From IMG/VR virus record IMGVR_UViG_3300035187_002838, positions 1-62,927 of that record: DNA of 62,927 bases; one strand, written 5' to 3'. The notes below the pieces were generated by a model. The model made no database searches and was not told where the DNA came from. It was given only the letters and a program-made list of their open reading frames with translations. The position numbers and the translations under genes are program-made. Numbering within the stretch: position 1 is the first letter of the stretch; the number at the start of each line of letters is the position of its first letter. The stretch comes from a virus. Below are positions 50,847 through 59,839 of this stretch, in pieces.

Positions 50847-51057
50847 GGTAATGGTTGGCTTTAAGCAGTATTTGGACTTTAGTAAAGGATACACGTACCT
50901 TTCTGATAAAGAGTACAAAAAAGACGATTTAGTACTTGTTCATGCAGGTAATTGGTATTCTGTAGGTAAGGTTGAAAGCTGCTCTGATCTTGTGGAAAAA
51001 GATCTAGATCCGCATGTCAAATATAAAGCTGTTATTCAAAAAGTAGAAGTTGAATGA
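50815..51057 (+). CDS. Hypothetical protein, 80 aa
   Basis: Overlaps the MazG-like gene by 32 nt and the next gene by 4 nt. ATG 50815 or the internal ATG at 50836 are possible starts. Predicted beta-rich (K-V-M-V-G-F-K-Q-Y-L-D-F, D-L-V-L-V-H-A-G-N-W-Y-S-V-G-K-V-E). Could be a small OB or SH3-like protein. No family. Confidence 0.6.
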   Translation: MKNSANPMKYKVMVGFKQYLDFSKGYTYLSDKEYKKDDLVLVHAGNWYSVGKVESCSDLVEKDLDPHVKYKAVIQKVEVE

Positions 51058-51551
51058 ATATCTTTATCTTAGAAGTAAACCCTCAAGTTGCAGCTCAAAT
51101 GTTAATGGACAAACATGTTGTCAAGATGGCATTAGAGACTGCACAAATTCTTTCCACAGTCAGCGGAGGCCCTTATAAGCCAACTCATAAGAATCATCCG
51201 TGTGTGCTTTGGGCAGGCTCCTTTTCAGAAAATTATGCTTGGCTAGTAGAACATGGTATCGGTATTTGTAATGAATATAGATATCGATATGGAAAAGAGC
51301 ATAAGTGTCAGGAAGTAATTTACAAGCTTAGAAATCCTCCGAACACACTTACAAAAGGACTCTCACCCTTTGTGCAATGCATGCCAGATGAATACAAAAA
51401 AGAACTTGCTGTAGACGCTTATAGAGCATATTACCATAGCAAGCGATCATTTGCAACTTGGACTAAACGTAGTAAACCTTATTGGTGGAAAGTAGAAGAT
51501 GTTCAAAGTACCCGAACAACATCGATTGACCCAAGGTCCATCGTCATTTAG
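51054..51551 (+). CDS. Pyrimidine dimer DNA glycosylase-like protein, 165 aa
   Basis: ATGA overlap with the previous gene. Characteristic segments: D-K-H-V-V-K-M-A-L-E-T-A-Q-I-L, T-H-K-N-H-P-C-V-L-W, N-Y-A-W-L, then E-Y-R-Y-R-Y-G-K-E-H-K. This pattern is seen in phage proteins assigned to the pyrimidine dimer glycosylase family. DNA repair is the likely role, though many phage members are uncharacterised. Confidence 0.7.
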   Translation: MNIFILEVNPQVAAQMLMDKHVVKMALETAQILSTVSGGPYKPTHKNHPCVLWAGSFSENYAWLVEHGIGICNEYRYRYGKEHKCQEVIYKLRNPPNTLTKGLSPFVQCMPDEYKKELAVDAYRAYYHSKRSFATWTKRSKPYWWKVEDVQSTRTTSIDPRSIVI

Positions 51552-51633
51552 TTGGAAATGCTTTAAGTGCAACGGTAAAACAAATAATTATTTTGTAAAA
51601 TGTTTGTATTGCAATCAAAGGAGGTATATTTGA
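51499..51633 (+). CDS. Zinc ribbon mini-protein, 44 aa
   Basis: Overlaps the glycosylase-like gene by 53 nt in another frame. C-F-K-C and C-L-Y-C at residues 21-24 and 35-38 form a two-knuckle zinc ribbon. The N-terminus F-K-V-P-E-Q-H-R-L-T-Q-G-P is also found in other small phage proteins. The Cys pairs argue for a real gene. The stop overlaps the start of the exonuclease. Confidence 0.55.
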   Translation: MFKVPEQHRLTQGPSSFSWKCFKCNGKTNNYFVKCLYCNQRRYI

Positions 51634-52454
51634 CAATAGCAATAATTGATGGAGACGTTTTGTGCTACCAAGCATGTAAGCCTCGTTGGGAAAAGAAAGC
51701 GAGAATTGAGGATGGAGTTTCTTTCATATCACTAGATGACAGTGGTAGCCGAATTCCTCTCGAATGGACAAAGGATGAAGATAGACATTACTTAGAAGAG
51801 TCTTGGGAAAATCTTAAGAAAGACCTGAGTTCACTTCTTGACGTTCTTTTCTGTACGGAATATTTAATGGCTGTAAAAGGCTCTGGAAATTTCAGAAACA
51901 GTCTCTATCCCGAATACAAGCTTAATAGGCACGCAGACCCTAATAGACAAAACCACTTTGTTCCAACACTTAGAAAATTAGCTGTTGCTGAAGATTTAGC
52001 AGTAGAAGCTACTGGAAGAGAAGCTGATGATTTAATGCGGATGTGGGCCGAAGAGGCAATAGCATCAGGTGATGAGTATGTAATTTGCTCGATAGATAAA
52101 GACTTAAAATGTATTCCAGGTAAACACTACTTGATGCATAAAAAAGAGTTTATAACAGTAAGTCCAGATGAAGCTCTTAGACACTATTATGAGCAACTTT
52201 TAAAAGGCGATCCAACAGATAATATACCTGGAGTGCCACGTGTAGGCGAGGTTAAAGCTAAAAAGTTTCTAGAAAATTGTCAAACTGAAAATGAATTTCA
52301 GGAAGCCGTTGTAGACCAATATTTAATGGCGTATGGCGATGATTGGAAACAATATCTGCTGAGTAATGGAAAGATGATTTATCTTCAGAAACATAAAGAT
52401 GATTACTTTAAAGTAGAAGATTGGCCGATAGTACGAGAGTTAGGAGGTTTATGA
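51630..52454 (+). CDS. 5'-3' exonuclease (T7 gp6 / FEN-like), 274 aa
   Basis: TTG 51630 is chosen: AAAGGAGG (51618-51625) precedes it by 4 nt, while ATG 51600 has no site. Motifs: I-A-I-I-D-G-D-V-L-C-Y, F-R-N-S-L-Y-P-E-Y-K-L-N-R, E-A-T-G-R-E-A-D-D-L-M, C-S-I-D-K-D-L, and a helix-hairpin-helix region G-D-P-T-D-N-I-P-G-V-P-R-V-G. Likely removes RNA primers and degrades DNA ends. ATGA overlap with the next gene. Confidence 0.88.
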   Translation: MTIAIIDGDVLCYQACKPRWEKKARIEDGVSFISLDDSGSRIPLEWTKDEDRHYLEESWENLKKDLSSLLDVLFCTEYLMAVKGSGNFRNSLYPEYKLNRHADPNRQNHFVPTLRKLAVAEDLAVEATGREADDLMRMWAEEAIASGDEYVICSIDKDLKCIPGKHYLMHKKEFITVSPDEALRHYYEQLLKGDPTDNIPGVPRVGEVKAKKFLENCQTENEFQEAVVDQYLMAYGDDWKQYLLSNGKMIYLQKHKDDYFKVEDWPIVRELGGL

Positions 52455-52945
52455 AATTTGAAGGTGTAGTGCCTTCCATCTCAATTCCAGTTTCTATTCC
52501 AAAACAAACACGTTTTAATAATGGACACTGGTGCTTCCCTGAGCAGATGGGAGACTCAGTAGGGTTTATCTATGTAATACGTGATACGATTCTTGAGAGA
52601 TTCTACCTAGGTAAGAAACTGTTTGTAGGTACAGGTAAGCTTAATAAAGGTAAGGAATCTAATTGGAAAAAGTACACATCTTCCTCAAAAGTTTTAAATG
52701 AACTTTTAAAGCATAGACCTAAAGAAGAGTTTGATTTTGTTTGTTTAGAGCAATATAAAACAAAAGGCACATTGTCATATTCAGAGACATGGTCTTTATG
52801 TTTTGTAGAAGCACCTACAAACAAAATGTGGTATAACACTTTGATTGAAAAAGTTTCATGGCCTGTTAAAGAGCCTATCACAGCCAGGCACAGAGATAGA
52901 TTATTTAAGGTCTGTAATGGACACAATTTTAAGGATGAGATATGA
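52451..52945 (+). CDS. Seg-like / degenerate GIY-YIG protein, 164 aa
   Basis: TTAGGAGG upstream. G-F-I-Y-V-I-R-D and F-Y-L-G-K-K-L-F at the expected distance form the GIY-YIG-like start. W-K-K-Y-T-S-S-S follows, where related phage proteins have S-D-W-K-x-Y-x-G-S-S. E-T-W-S-L-C-F at residue about 120 gives the acidic residue. Related proteins are described as Seg-like homing endonucleases or Endo II-like nucleases. Activity uncertain. Confidence 0.65.
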   Translation: MKFEGVVPSISIPVSIPKQTRFNNGHWCFPEQMGDSVGFIYVIRDTILERFYLGKKLFVGTGKLNKGKESNWKKYTSSSKVLNELLKHRPKEEFDFVCLEQYKTKGTLSYSETWSLCFVEAPTNKMWYNTLIEKVSWPVKEPITARHRDRLFKVCNGHNFKDEI

Positions 52946-53175
52946 AAACTTTTGCTAAAGTTATTGACATTGTAAACTTCTTTATTATTGCATTTGGTGT
53001 TTACGCTTGTATTACAGCTTTTACGAAGCTGCTTGATGTGCCTGAATGGAGTCATTTTGAATATCTCGGAGCAGCATTCTCTGCACTTATCTTTGGAGCT
53101 TTTCTTTCAGCTATTAAAGGACATCTTGTAGAAAATGGGCAAAATCGTCAAAAAGAATCTGAAATGTCTAAGTAA
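52942..53175 (+). CDS. Small membrane protein, 77 aa
   Basis: ATGA overlap upstream and 41-nt overlap with primase-helicase downstream. Two TM helices (I-V-N-F-F-I-I-A-F-G-V-Y-A-C-I and L-G-A-A-F-S-A-L-I-F-G-A-F-L) and a charged tail. Function unknown. Confidence 0.65.
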   Translation: MKTFAKVIDIVNFFIIAFGVYACITAFTKLLDVPEWSHFEYLGAAFSALIFGAFLSAIKGHLVENGQNRQKESEMSK

Positions 53176-54775
53176 AGACTGTAGCTCAAGTGATGCAAGA
53201 CAGCTTTATGAGAACGGGACTTCTTTTTGTTTCTCATGCGAAGGTTGGTTTCCTAAACAAGATAATGAGGAACTAGAAGTGCCAGAAGTTAGAAAAGCAC
53301 CAGATTTCTTTAAAAAATTAATGGGTATTGAAGAAATCCAAGAGCTGCCAATAAGAGGCTTTAAAGAAAGAGGAATTACAAAACAAGTTTGTGAATTCTT
53401 TGATGTTAGAGTCTCTTATGGAGAAAACGGAGAAATTGATGCCCATTATTATCCGTACGATGATGGCAAAGCTTATAAAGTCAGAAAACTGCCTAAGGAT
53501 TTTACTTGGACAGGTAAATCTTCGAATCTGTTTGGCCAGACTAAATTTAATGGTGCAGGTAAACGGCTTATTATCACTGAAGGTGAAATCGATGCTTTAT
53601 CGGTTGCACAGGCATCTTACGATAAATATAAAAAAGTTTATCCAGTAGTTGCAATGTCATCTGCTACGATGACAAAGGCATTACTAGAGAATAGAGATTG
53701 GATTAGGTCTTTTAATGAAATTGTACTTTGTTTAGATAACGACGATGCTGGAAAGAAAGCTACTGAAGAAGCTATTAAGATAATTGGTATTGATAAGGCT
53801 AAGCTAGTAAAGCTACCTTGTAAAGATGCTAATGAAGTCTTAACAAAGTTTGACAGCAATCGTTTGATGCAATGCATCTTTGATGCTGCACCATATGTGC
53901 CAGCAGGTATTATTGGTAAAGAAGAACTTTGGGAAGCGCTTCAAAATTATAATAATGCACCTTCAGTACCGTATCCACCGTGTTTAGCTGGTGTTAACAC
54001 TAAGTTAAAAGGCATGCGTGGTGGAGAGATAACTCTGTTTATATCGGGTACAGGTAGCGGCAAGTCTACAATACTTAGAGAGATAATGCTTGATATCTTA
54101 TTTAACACAGAAGATAAAATAGGCATTGTAAGCCTTGAGGAATCTCCTGCTGAAACAGCTAGAAAGTTAGCAGGAATGGCTATCAATTTAAATCCAGCAA
54201 AAGAAGAAATTCCTTTAAATAAATTGAAAATTGGATTTGACTCTGTCTTTGCGTCGGACAGAGTTGTATTGCTAGATCATCAAGGTTCAATAAATGACAA
54301 CAGTATTGTAGATCAGCTTGAATACATGTGTCTTGTAGGGTGTAAATATTTATTTATAGATCATATTACTATTCTTGTTTCAGAGGGTGTTGAGAATCTA
54401 ACAGGCAATGAAGCTCAAGACAAAGTAATGAATGACTTGCTGAGACTTGTTAAAAGACATCCGCAAACTTGGATCGGTTTAGTTTCTCATTTAAGAAAAG
54501 CTCCAAATAATAAGGGTTCTTTTGAAGAAGGTAGATTACCTTCTATTGATGATATCCGGGGCTCAGGCTCTATCAAACAAATTTCCTTTGATATTATTTC
54601 TTTTGCAAGAAATCTAACAGCAGACAGCGAAGTTGAAAGAAATACAATTAAAATGAGAATTCTTAAATCACGCTACACAGGTCTTACAGGTGACGTTAAG
54701 GGTGCTCATTATGTATACGATACTGGAAGGTTAGTAGCTTCTACAGCTGACGTAGAAGAATTTGTAACGATTTAA
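53135..54775 (+). CDS. Primase-helicase (T7 gp4-like), 546 aa
   Basis: Unwinds the fork and makes primers. N-terminal zinc finger C-L-S-K-D-C then C-F-S-C. TOPRIM primase part: I-I-T-E-G-E-I-D-A-L-S (residue about 148) and L-C-L-D-N-D-D-A-G. Helicase Walker A S-G-T-G-S-G-K-S-T near residue 305, Walker B L-F-I-D-H-I. Works with the family A polymerase and gp2.5-like SSB encoded nearby. Confidence 0.93.
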   Translation: MGKIVKKNLKCLSKDCSSSDARQLYENGTSFCFSCEGWFPKQDNEELEVPEVRKAPDFFKKLMGIEEIQELPIRGFKERGITKQVCEFFDVRVSYGENGEIDAHYYPYDDGKAYKVRKLPKDFTWTGKSSNLFGQTKFNGAGKRLIITEGEIDALSVAQASYDKYKKVYPVVAMSSATMTKALLENRDWIRSFNEIVLCLDNDDAGKKATEEAIKIIGIDKAKLVKLPCKDANEVLTKFDSNRLMQCIFDAAPYVPAGIIGKEELWEALQNYNNAPSVPYPPCLAGVNTKLKGMRGGEITLFISGTGSGKSTILREIMLDILFNTEDKIGIVSLEESPAETARKLAGMAINLNPAKEEIPLNKLKIGFDSVFASDRVVLLDHQGSINDNSIVDQLEYMCLVGCKYLFIDHITILVSEGVENLTGNEAQDKVMNDLLRLVKRHPQTWIGLVSHLRKAPNNKGSFEEGRLPSIDDIRGSGSIKQISFDIISFARNLTADSEVERNTIKMRILKSRYTGLTGDVKGAHYVYDTGRLVASTADVEEFVTI

Positions 54776-54787
54776 ACAGGAATTTGA

Positions 54788-56692
54788 ATGACTGAGATAC
54801 AAACGCCCTGGTCCACTGTGGGCTATCTGACATATAAAAGAACATATGCAAGGCCTTTAGAAGGTACGTCTGCAACAGAGGAGTTTGCAGACACTGTTGA
54901 GCGTATTATTGCAGCTTGTAAAACTCAACTTAATGTTGGTTTTACAGAAGATGAAGAAGCACGTTTGAGAGAATATTTCTTAAAGCTCAAATGTTCTGTC
55001 GCTGGAAGATTCTTATGGCAGTTGGGTACAAAAACAGTAGACAGGTTAGGTTTAGCAAGTCTTCAGAATTGTGCGTTTACTGTTGTAGACAATCCTGTTA
55101 GACCGTTTTGTTGGGCAATGGACATGCTTGCGTTGGGTTCTGGTGTAGGCTATAACATTCAAAGACAACATGTGAATAAACTTCCTGTTGTTCGTGAATG
55201 GTTTAAAGCACCTACTAGAGTAGATCATGGCGGTGCTGATTTCATTATTCCTGATTCTCGAGAGGGTTGGGTGCAGTTTCTTGGTAAGACGCTTAAAGCT
55301 GCATTTTTATCTGAACGAAAAGAAAAAGGAACCTTTACATATTCTACACAAGCTATTCGAGGTAAGGGTGCACCTATCAAAGGCTTTGGTGGTGTTGCGT
55401 CTGGTCCTGAAGACTTGTGTTGGGGTATTGGAAAGATTTCTGAAATTCTTCAAAAGAGACATGGAAAGAAAATTCGTCCGATCGACGCATTAGATATCAT
55501 GAATATTATTGGTCACATTATTGTGGCAGGTAATGTTAGACGTTCTGCGCAAATTGCGTTGGGCGACCCTGATGATGTCGAATATTTGCTTGCAAAGCGT
55601 TGGGACATGGGTAGCATTCCTTCATGGCGTGCAATGTCTAATAATAGCGTTGTGTGTGAGAATATTGAAGATTTGCATGATTACTTCTGGGATGGCTACG
55701 AAGGTAAAGGCGAGCCCTATGGCCTTATTAATCTCGCTTTATCTCGCAAAGTCGGAAGACTTGGTGAGGATCAATATCCCGATCCTGAAGTTATGGGCTA
55801 CAACCCATGCGCTGAGCAATCTCTTGCACCATATGAAACATGCTGTCTCGCTGAGGTTTTCTTGCCTAATGTTGAAAGTAAGGAAGAATTCTTAGATATT
55901 CTTGAACTACTGTATCGCATCAATAAACACTCTCTTACATTACCTTCACATAATCATGAAACCGAGCGCATTGTCCACAAGAATATGCGTATGGGTATTG
56001 GCTTAACAGGTATTCTTCAAGCTTCTGAAGAGCAAAATTCTTGGATGAACGAAGGCTATGAGTATTTGAGAGACTTCGATGAGCGCTACTCTGAGCTCAA
56101 GGATTTCAACATTTCAATCAAGCTTACAACAGTCAAACCTTCTGGAACTTTGTCGCTACTTCCTGGTGTGACTCCTGGAATTCATCCTGCGTATGCACAG
56201 TATATGTATCGCAGAATTAGAATTGCAGCTGGTCATCCATTAGTAGAAACATGCAGACTTGCTGGATATCCTATTGAGTATGTTAAGAACTTTGATGGCT
56301 CTGAAGACTATAATACAGTCGTCGTAACTTTCCCGTTCTCATACCCAGAAGGTACTAAGCTGGCTAACGAAATGACAGCGTTAGATCAACTGAATCAAAT
56401 TAGGCGATTGCAAACAAACTGGTCTGATAATAGTGTGTCTTGCACGATTTATTATCGTAAGGAAGAAATCCCTGAAATAAAAGCGTATTTAAGAGATAAT
56501 TATAAAGACAATCATAAGAGTCTTTCATTCCTACTACACTCTGAACATGGCTTTGCACAGGCACCGTATCAAGAAATTACAAAGGAACAATATGACGAAC
56601 TTGTGGCAAAAACTAGGGTTATCTCCAGCCTCAACAGTGCCGAATTCGAAAGCAGTGACGAATGCGCCTCAGGGGCTTGTCCAATCCGATAA
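54788..56692 (+). CDS. Adenosylcobalamin-dependent (class II) ribonucleotide reductase, 634 aa
   Basis: Makes dNTPs for replication. CAGGAA upstream. Features: residue 95 Cys in L-Q-N-C-A-F-T, N-P-C341-A-E-Q-S with the radical Cys, then C-C-L-A-E-V, V-K-P-S-G-T-L-S-L-L-P-G-V, and the redox pair at the end, C-A-S-G-A-C-P. This is the monomeric class II (NrdJ) type with no partner subunit, which needs vitamin B12. The last 101 nt overlap a second gene. Confidence 0.92.
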   Translation: MTEIQTPWSTVGYLTYKRTYARPLEGTSATEEFADTVERIIAACKTQLNVGFTEDEEARLREYFLKLKCSVAGRFLWQLGTKTVDRLGLASLQNCAFTVVDNPVRPFCWAMDMLALGSGVGYNIQRQHVNKLPVVREWFKAPTRVDHGGADFIIPDSREGWVQFLGKTLKAAFLSERKEKGTFTYSTQAIRGKGAPIKGFGGVASGPEDLCWGIGKISEILQKRHGKKIRPIDALDIMNIIGHIIVAGNVRRSAQIALGDPDDVEYLLAKRWDMGSIPSWRAMSNNSVVCENIEDLHDYFWDGYEGKGEPYGLINLALSRKVGRLGEDQYPDPEVMGYNPCAEQSLAPYETCCLAEVFLPNVESKEEFLDILELLYRINKHSLTLPSHNHETERIVHKNMRMGIGLTGILQASEEQNSWMNEGYEYLRDFDERYSELKDFNISIKLTTVKPSGTLSLLPGVTPGIHPAYAQYMYRRIRIAAGHPLVETCRLAGYPIEYVKNFDGSEDYNTVVVTFPFSYPEGTKLANEMTALDQLNQIRRLQTNWSDNSVSCTIYYRKEEIPEIKAYLRDNYKDNHKSLSFLLHSEHGFAQAPYQEITKEQYDELVAKTRVISSLNSAEFESSDECASGACPIR

Positions 56693-56915
56693 GAAAGCTG
56701 AATTGATTTTAGAAGATGGTCGATTTGCAACTATTTACAAAGTCAAACTAGGGCATGTAGTAGCGGCACAAGATCCTGATGCATTGCATTTTGCTGTAAA
56801 ACTTATTGCACAATGTGTAAAGGTTGATGATAAAATTCCGACATTCCAAGAAATTATGAACTTCGATTTACATGATTACTATAAAATCATGAATCATTTG
56901 TCAACAAATAAATAA
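56592..56915 (+). CDS. Chaperone-like small protein, 107 aa
   Basis: ATG 56592 has AAAGGAA upstream and overlaps the reductase by 101 nt in another frame. The stretch A-E-L-I-L-E-D-G-R-F-A-T-I, then F-A-V-K-L-I-A-Q-C-V-K-V-D-D-K, then I-M-N-F-D-L-H-D-Y-Y-K-I resembles short tail assembly chaperones, but it lies among replication genes. It may have another role. A terminator follows. Confidence 0.55.
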   Translation: MTNLWQKLGLSPASTVPNSKAVTNAPQGLVQSDKKAELILEDGRFATIYKVKLGHVVAAQDPDALHFAVKLIAQCVKVDDKIPTFQEIMNFDLHDYYKIMNHLSTNK

Positions 56916-56921
56916 CTAAAT

Positions 56922-56947
56922 GGGTAGCAACATCGCTACCCTTTAAA
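56922..56947 (+). terminator. Intrinsic terminator
   Basis: GGGTAGC (56922-56928) pairs with GCTACCC (56935-56941), followed by TTTAAAATT. Moderate T tract. Confidence 0.75.
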
Positions 56948-56959
56948 ATTGAAAGCATT

Positions 56960-57169
56960 ATGAAAACAGAAGACGAAAAAAGCTTTTATATGGTATATGT
57001 AGCAGGCCGAAACGGACCTGGAAAATCGCATGATACTTATGCTGAAGCCCATGCTGAAGCTAGACGATTGGGCGGTTTGCATTTAAATCAAAAAGTTTAT
57101 ATTCTAAAAGCATGCGAGTATTTAATTAGCGAAATTCCGCTACCAAAACGAGTAAGCTTAAAGGACTAA
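56960..57169 (+). CDS. Hypothetical protein, 69 aa
   Basis: GAAAG upstream. Contains Y-M-V-Y-V-A-G-R-N-G-P-G-K-S-H-D-T-Y-A-E-A and A-E-A-R-R-L-G, a layout common in small phage proteins with a beta-hairpin followed by a helix. Function unknown. The next gene starts directly after the stop. Confidence 0.6.
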   Translation: MKTEDEKSFYMVYVAGRNGPGKSHDTYAEAHAEARRLGGLHLNQKVYILKACEYLISEIPLPKRVSLKD

Positions 57170-57361
57170 ATGGATAGGCTAGCTACAATATCAGAGGCAG
57201 TAACCGAGTATGTCTTTAACGTAGGTAGAGACAGAAAAGACTCTGCTTGGATTTTAAGCCCTTTTGACACATGGCATAAAAATCCTTTTTACAAAGGGCC
57301 TCCTCAACCACATCCGGAAGATCCAGATGACGATTACTTTCTTTCTGAAGAAACACAATAG
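57170..57361 (+). CDS. Hypothetical protein, 63 aa
   Basis: Starts directly after the previous stop, with AAAGGA inside it. Acidic and Pro-rich C-terminus (P-P-Q-P-H-P-E-D-P-D-D-D-Y). No family recognised. Confidence 0.55.
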   Translation: MDRLATISEAVTEYVFNVGRDRKDSAWILSPFDTWHKNPFYKGPPQPHPEDPDDDYFLSEETQ

Positions 57362-57371
57362 TTCTGTTGAA

Positions 57372-57713
57372 ATGCCGAGTTCTAGTTTCAACCCTCTTGA
57401 ACCGGAAGATCCTATATATAATCCTAGAACCTTTAAGGAATCTATTTATCCTGAACTCAACGTATCTAATACAACAGCTAGTAAAATATTGAATGCAATT
57501 GGTATTTGGAAACATGATGAGCCTTTTCCTTATGAAGGTTTGATTGAAAACAAGAAGTTGGACGATTTATGCAAGTATATTCAAAAGCATATTCAAAATC
57601 ATAACGATACTGTAAAATTTATTGATTCAGACGGCTTTATCGTAAAATTACAAAGATTGGACAGAGTTTTACGTTTTGCAATTGCTCTTAACGACGATGT
57701 TGTGTGGTGTTAA
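57372..57713 (+). CDS. Hypothetical protein, 113 aa
   Basis: ATG 57372 is chosen as the first start after the previous gene; its ribosome binding site is weak. Predicted mixed helix with V-S-N-T-T-A-S-K-I-L-N-A-I-G, which could be a small helix-turn-helix, and E-N-K-K-L-D-D-L-C-K-Y. No family recognised. Confidence 0.55.
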   Translation: MPSSSFNPLEPEDPIYNPRTFKESIYPELNVSNTTASKILNAIGIWKHDEPFPYEGLIENKKLDDLCKYIQKHIQNHNDTVKFIDSDGFIVKLQRLDRVLRFAIALNDDVVWC

Positions 57714-57715
57714 AC

Positions 57716-58627
57716 ATGTTTAAACCAATGCTAGCTCCTGGAGAAGACCCTTTATCTTTTCCCGATTACTTTAAAAAGCTGCAATATCCACTGTTGTGTT
57801 CTCCGAAATACGACGGTGTACGAGCGGTAATTAAGGGTCGAAAAGCAATGTCAAGATCTTTCAAGATTTTGCCATCTTACCAAGTTCAGGATGAATTTTC
57901 AGAATTTGAGCATTTCGACGGTGAAATTATCGAAGGCAATTCTACTGACTTTAATGTTTATAACAGAACACAAAGTCATGTAATGTCTGCCAACAAGCCT
58001 GGAAATCTTACATACTTTGTATTTGACTATACACATCCAGAGTTTTTAAACAAGCCTTTTCATGAGCGTCTTGAGTTTCTAGAATGGTTCATTGGCACTA
58101 CATTCATTGGCACTACAGGCCAAGCTCGATTTGTGCCTCATGAGTATGTAGAGACTTACGAAGAACTGATTGTCTATGAAAAGAAGTGTTTAGCTCAAGG
58201 CTTTGAAGGCATTATGATGCGAGACCCCATGGGTTTCTATAAGCCGGGTAGAGGTACGTTCAGGGAAGGTCTTATCTACAAACTAAAGCGTTTTAAAGAC
58301 GCTGAAGGACTTATTGTTGATATTCTTCCAATGATGGTCAATAATAATGAACTTCAAACAGATGAGCTAGGTTACGCAAAAAGGTCTTCAAGTAAAGCAG
58401 GTCTGGAAGAAGGAGATATTGCAGGTAAATACGTAGTGTTCTTTGAAGGGATGCATCTGGATATTGCTCCCGGTGCATTTACCCATGGTGAACGCTATGA
58501 GATGCTTCAAAATAAGGAAAAGTATGTTGGAAAGAAACATCTTAAGTTTAGATTCTTTAATCACGGTGTAAAAGATAAACCAAGGTTTCCAAGAGCAATC
58601 GGTCTAAGGGAGACACTCGATCTATGA
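57716..58627 (+). CDS. ATP-dependent DNA ligase, 303 aa
   Basis: Seals nicks in phage DNA. Motif I K31-Y-D-G-V-R carries the adenylated Lys. Motif III is F-D-G-E-I-I, motif IIIa T-Y-F-V-F-D-Y, motif IV E-G-I-M-M-R, and motif V I-Y-K-L-K-R-F. This is a compact ligase with a short OB domain, slightly shorter than T7 ligase (359). Overlaps the next gene by 4 nt. Confidence 0.92.
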   Translation: MFKPMLAPGEDPLSFPDYFKKLQYPLLCSPKYDGVRAVIKGRKAMSRSFKILPSYQVQDEFSEFEHFDGEIIEGNSTDFNVYNRTQSHVMSANKPGNLTYFVFDYTHPEFLNKPFHERLEFLEWFIGTTFIGTTGQARFVPHEYVETYEELIVYEKKCLAQGFEGIMMRDPMGFYKPGRGTFREGLIYKLKRFKDAEGLIVDILPMMVNNNELQTDELGYAKRSSSKAGLEEGDIAGKYVVFFEGMHLDIAPGAFTHGERYEMLQNKEKYVGKKHLKFRFFNHGVKDKPRFPRAIGLRETLDL

Positions 58628-58830
58628 ATGAAGATTTTGTAAAAGCACTAAATGAAGCTGACTTAAGCCTATCTGAGTTTCTTGACGTATATTCTAATGA
58701 AATTGAGGAACTTATTGAGACAGGACACTGTGAGTTGACTTTAGGGCTTATTGAGACAGGACCTTGTGACTTAACTTTAGGGAATAAAGATAAAGTCTGG
58801 AAACTTTATCTAACTGTTAAGAAAGATTAA
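58624..58830 (+). CDS. Acidic small protein with internal duplication, 68 aa
   Basis: ATGA overlap with ligase. Residues 32-53 hold a tandem repeat of 11 (I-E-T-G-H-C-E-L-T-L-G, then I-E-T-G-P-C-D-L-T-L-G) with 27 of 33 nt conserved or nearly so, a recent duplication. Otherwise acidic and helical. Function unknown. Confidence 0.6.
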   Translation: MNEDFVKALNEADLSLSEFLDVYSNEIEELIETGHCELTLGLIETGPCDLTLGNKDKVWKLYLTVKKD

Positions 58831-58831
58831 C

Positions 58832-59839
58832 ATGTCTGGAATGAAAACTAACGTAATAAAGCTTGCTCTTAATCATAAGATTAAAGACTGGCTTTCGACA
58901 ATTACTGATGAAAGTGTCAAAAAGCTTGCAGAAGCAAACACACTTGTTTCTGGCGGAGCTATTGCTTCAATGCTTGCCGGTGACAAAGTCAACGATTATG
59001 ACATTTACTTTAGAAATCAAGAAACTGCACTCGCAATTGCATACTATTATGTAAATACGTTTAATAAAACAAAAGGAGAGCTAAAAGCAAAAGCAATTGC
59101 AAGCTGTAATCCAGAAGTTAAAGTGGAAACTCGTAAAAATATTCGAAATGAAGAAGAAGCGCGTATCGTAATATACATAAAGTCTGCAGGTGTTGCTTCT
59201 GAATCTCAGACAACATATGAGTACTTTGAAAGCAGTCCTGAGATTTCTAACGATGAATTTATGTCAAGTTTGAGCTCAGACGAGGGAGATGAGACTGTTA
59301 ATGAAATTCTAGTTACTGATCCTTACACCACAGCTCAAGAACTTTCTGAAGATCTTAAGGATAAGAAGGCTAAATATCGTCCGATTTTCTTTTCAGAGAA
59401 TGCCGTTACACTGTCTCAAAAGGTTCAATTAGTAACGAGATTTTACGGTGAGCCAGATAAGATTCATGACAATTATGACTATGCGCATTCAATGTGCTGT
59501 TATGATTATGCCAAAGGTAACTTGATTATCCACGAAGAAGCCTTGCGAAGTATTCTTAGCAGGTCGTTGATTTACAAGGGCTCACTGTATCCTGTGGCAA
59601 GTTTGTTTAGGATTCGTAAGTTTATTAACAGAGGTTGGCGAATTAGTGCTGGCCAAATGCTTAAGATCATCATGCAGCTTTCAAATGTTGATCTTAAGAA
59701 TCCTGCTGTTCTCAAAGAGCAGTTGATTGGTGTTGATCAAGCGTACATGCATCAACTTATTGCAGCTTTGCAAAGTCAAGACAGCAATCGAGTTGATACT
59801 ACATATCTGGCAAAACTAGTGGATGAGATTTTTGAATGA
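58832..59839 (+). CDS. Nucleotidyltransferase-like protein, 335 aa
   Basis: Residues 35-60 hold the nucleotidyltransferase signature L-V-S-G-G-A-I-A-S-M-L-A-G-D-K-V-N-D-Y-D, with G-G and D-x-D. A similar protein is found in many phages with T7-like replication genes. Its central acidic linker (residues 130-185) is unusual. The C-terminal helical part has Y-D-Y-A-H-S-M-C-C-Y-D-Y. Substrate unknown. Confidence 0.7.
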   Translation: MSGMKTNVIKLALNHKIKDWLSTITDESVKKLAEANTLVSGGAIASMLAGDKVNDYDIYFRNQETALAIAYYYVNTFNKTKGELKAKAIASCNPEVKVETRKNIRNEEEARIVIYIKSAGVASESQTTYEYFESSPEISNDEFMSSLSSDEGDETVNEILVTDPYTTAQELSEDLKDKKAKYRPIFFSENAVTLSQKVQLVTRFYGEPDKIHDNYDYAHSMCCYDYAKGNLIIHEEALRSILSRSLIYKGSLYPVASLFRIRKFINRGWRISAGQMLKIIMQLSNVDLKNPAVLKEQLIGVDQAYMHQLIAALQSQDSNRVDTTYLAKLVDEIFE

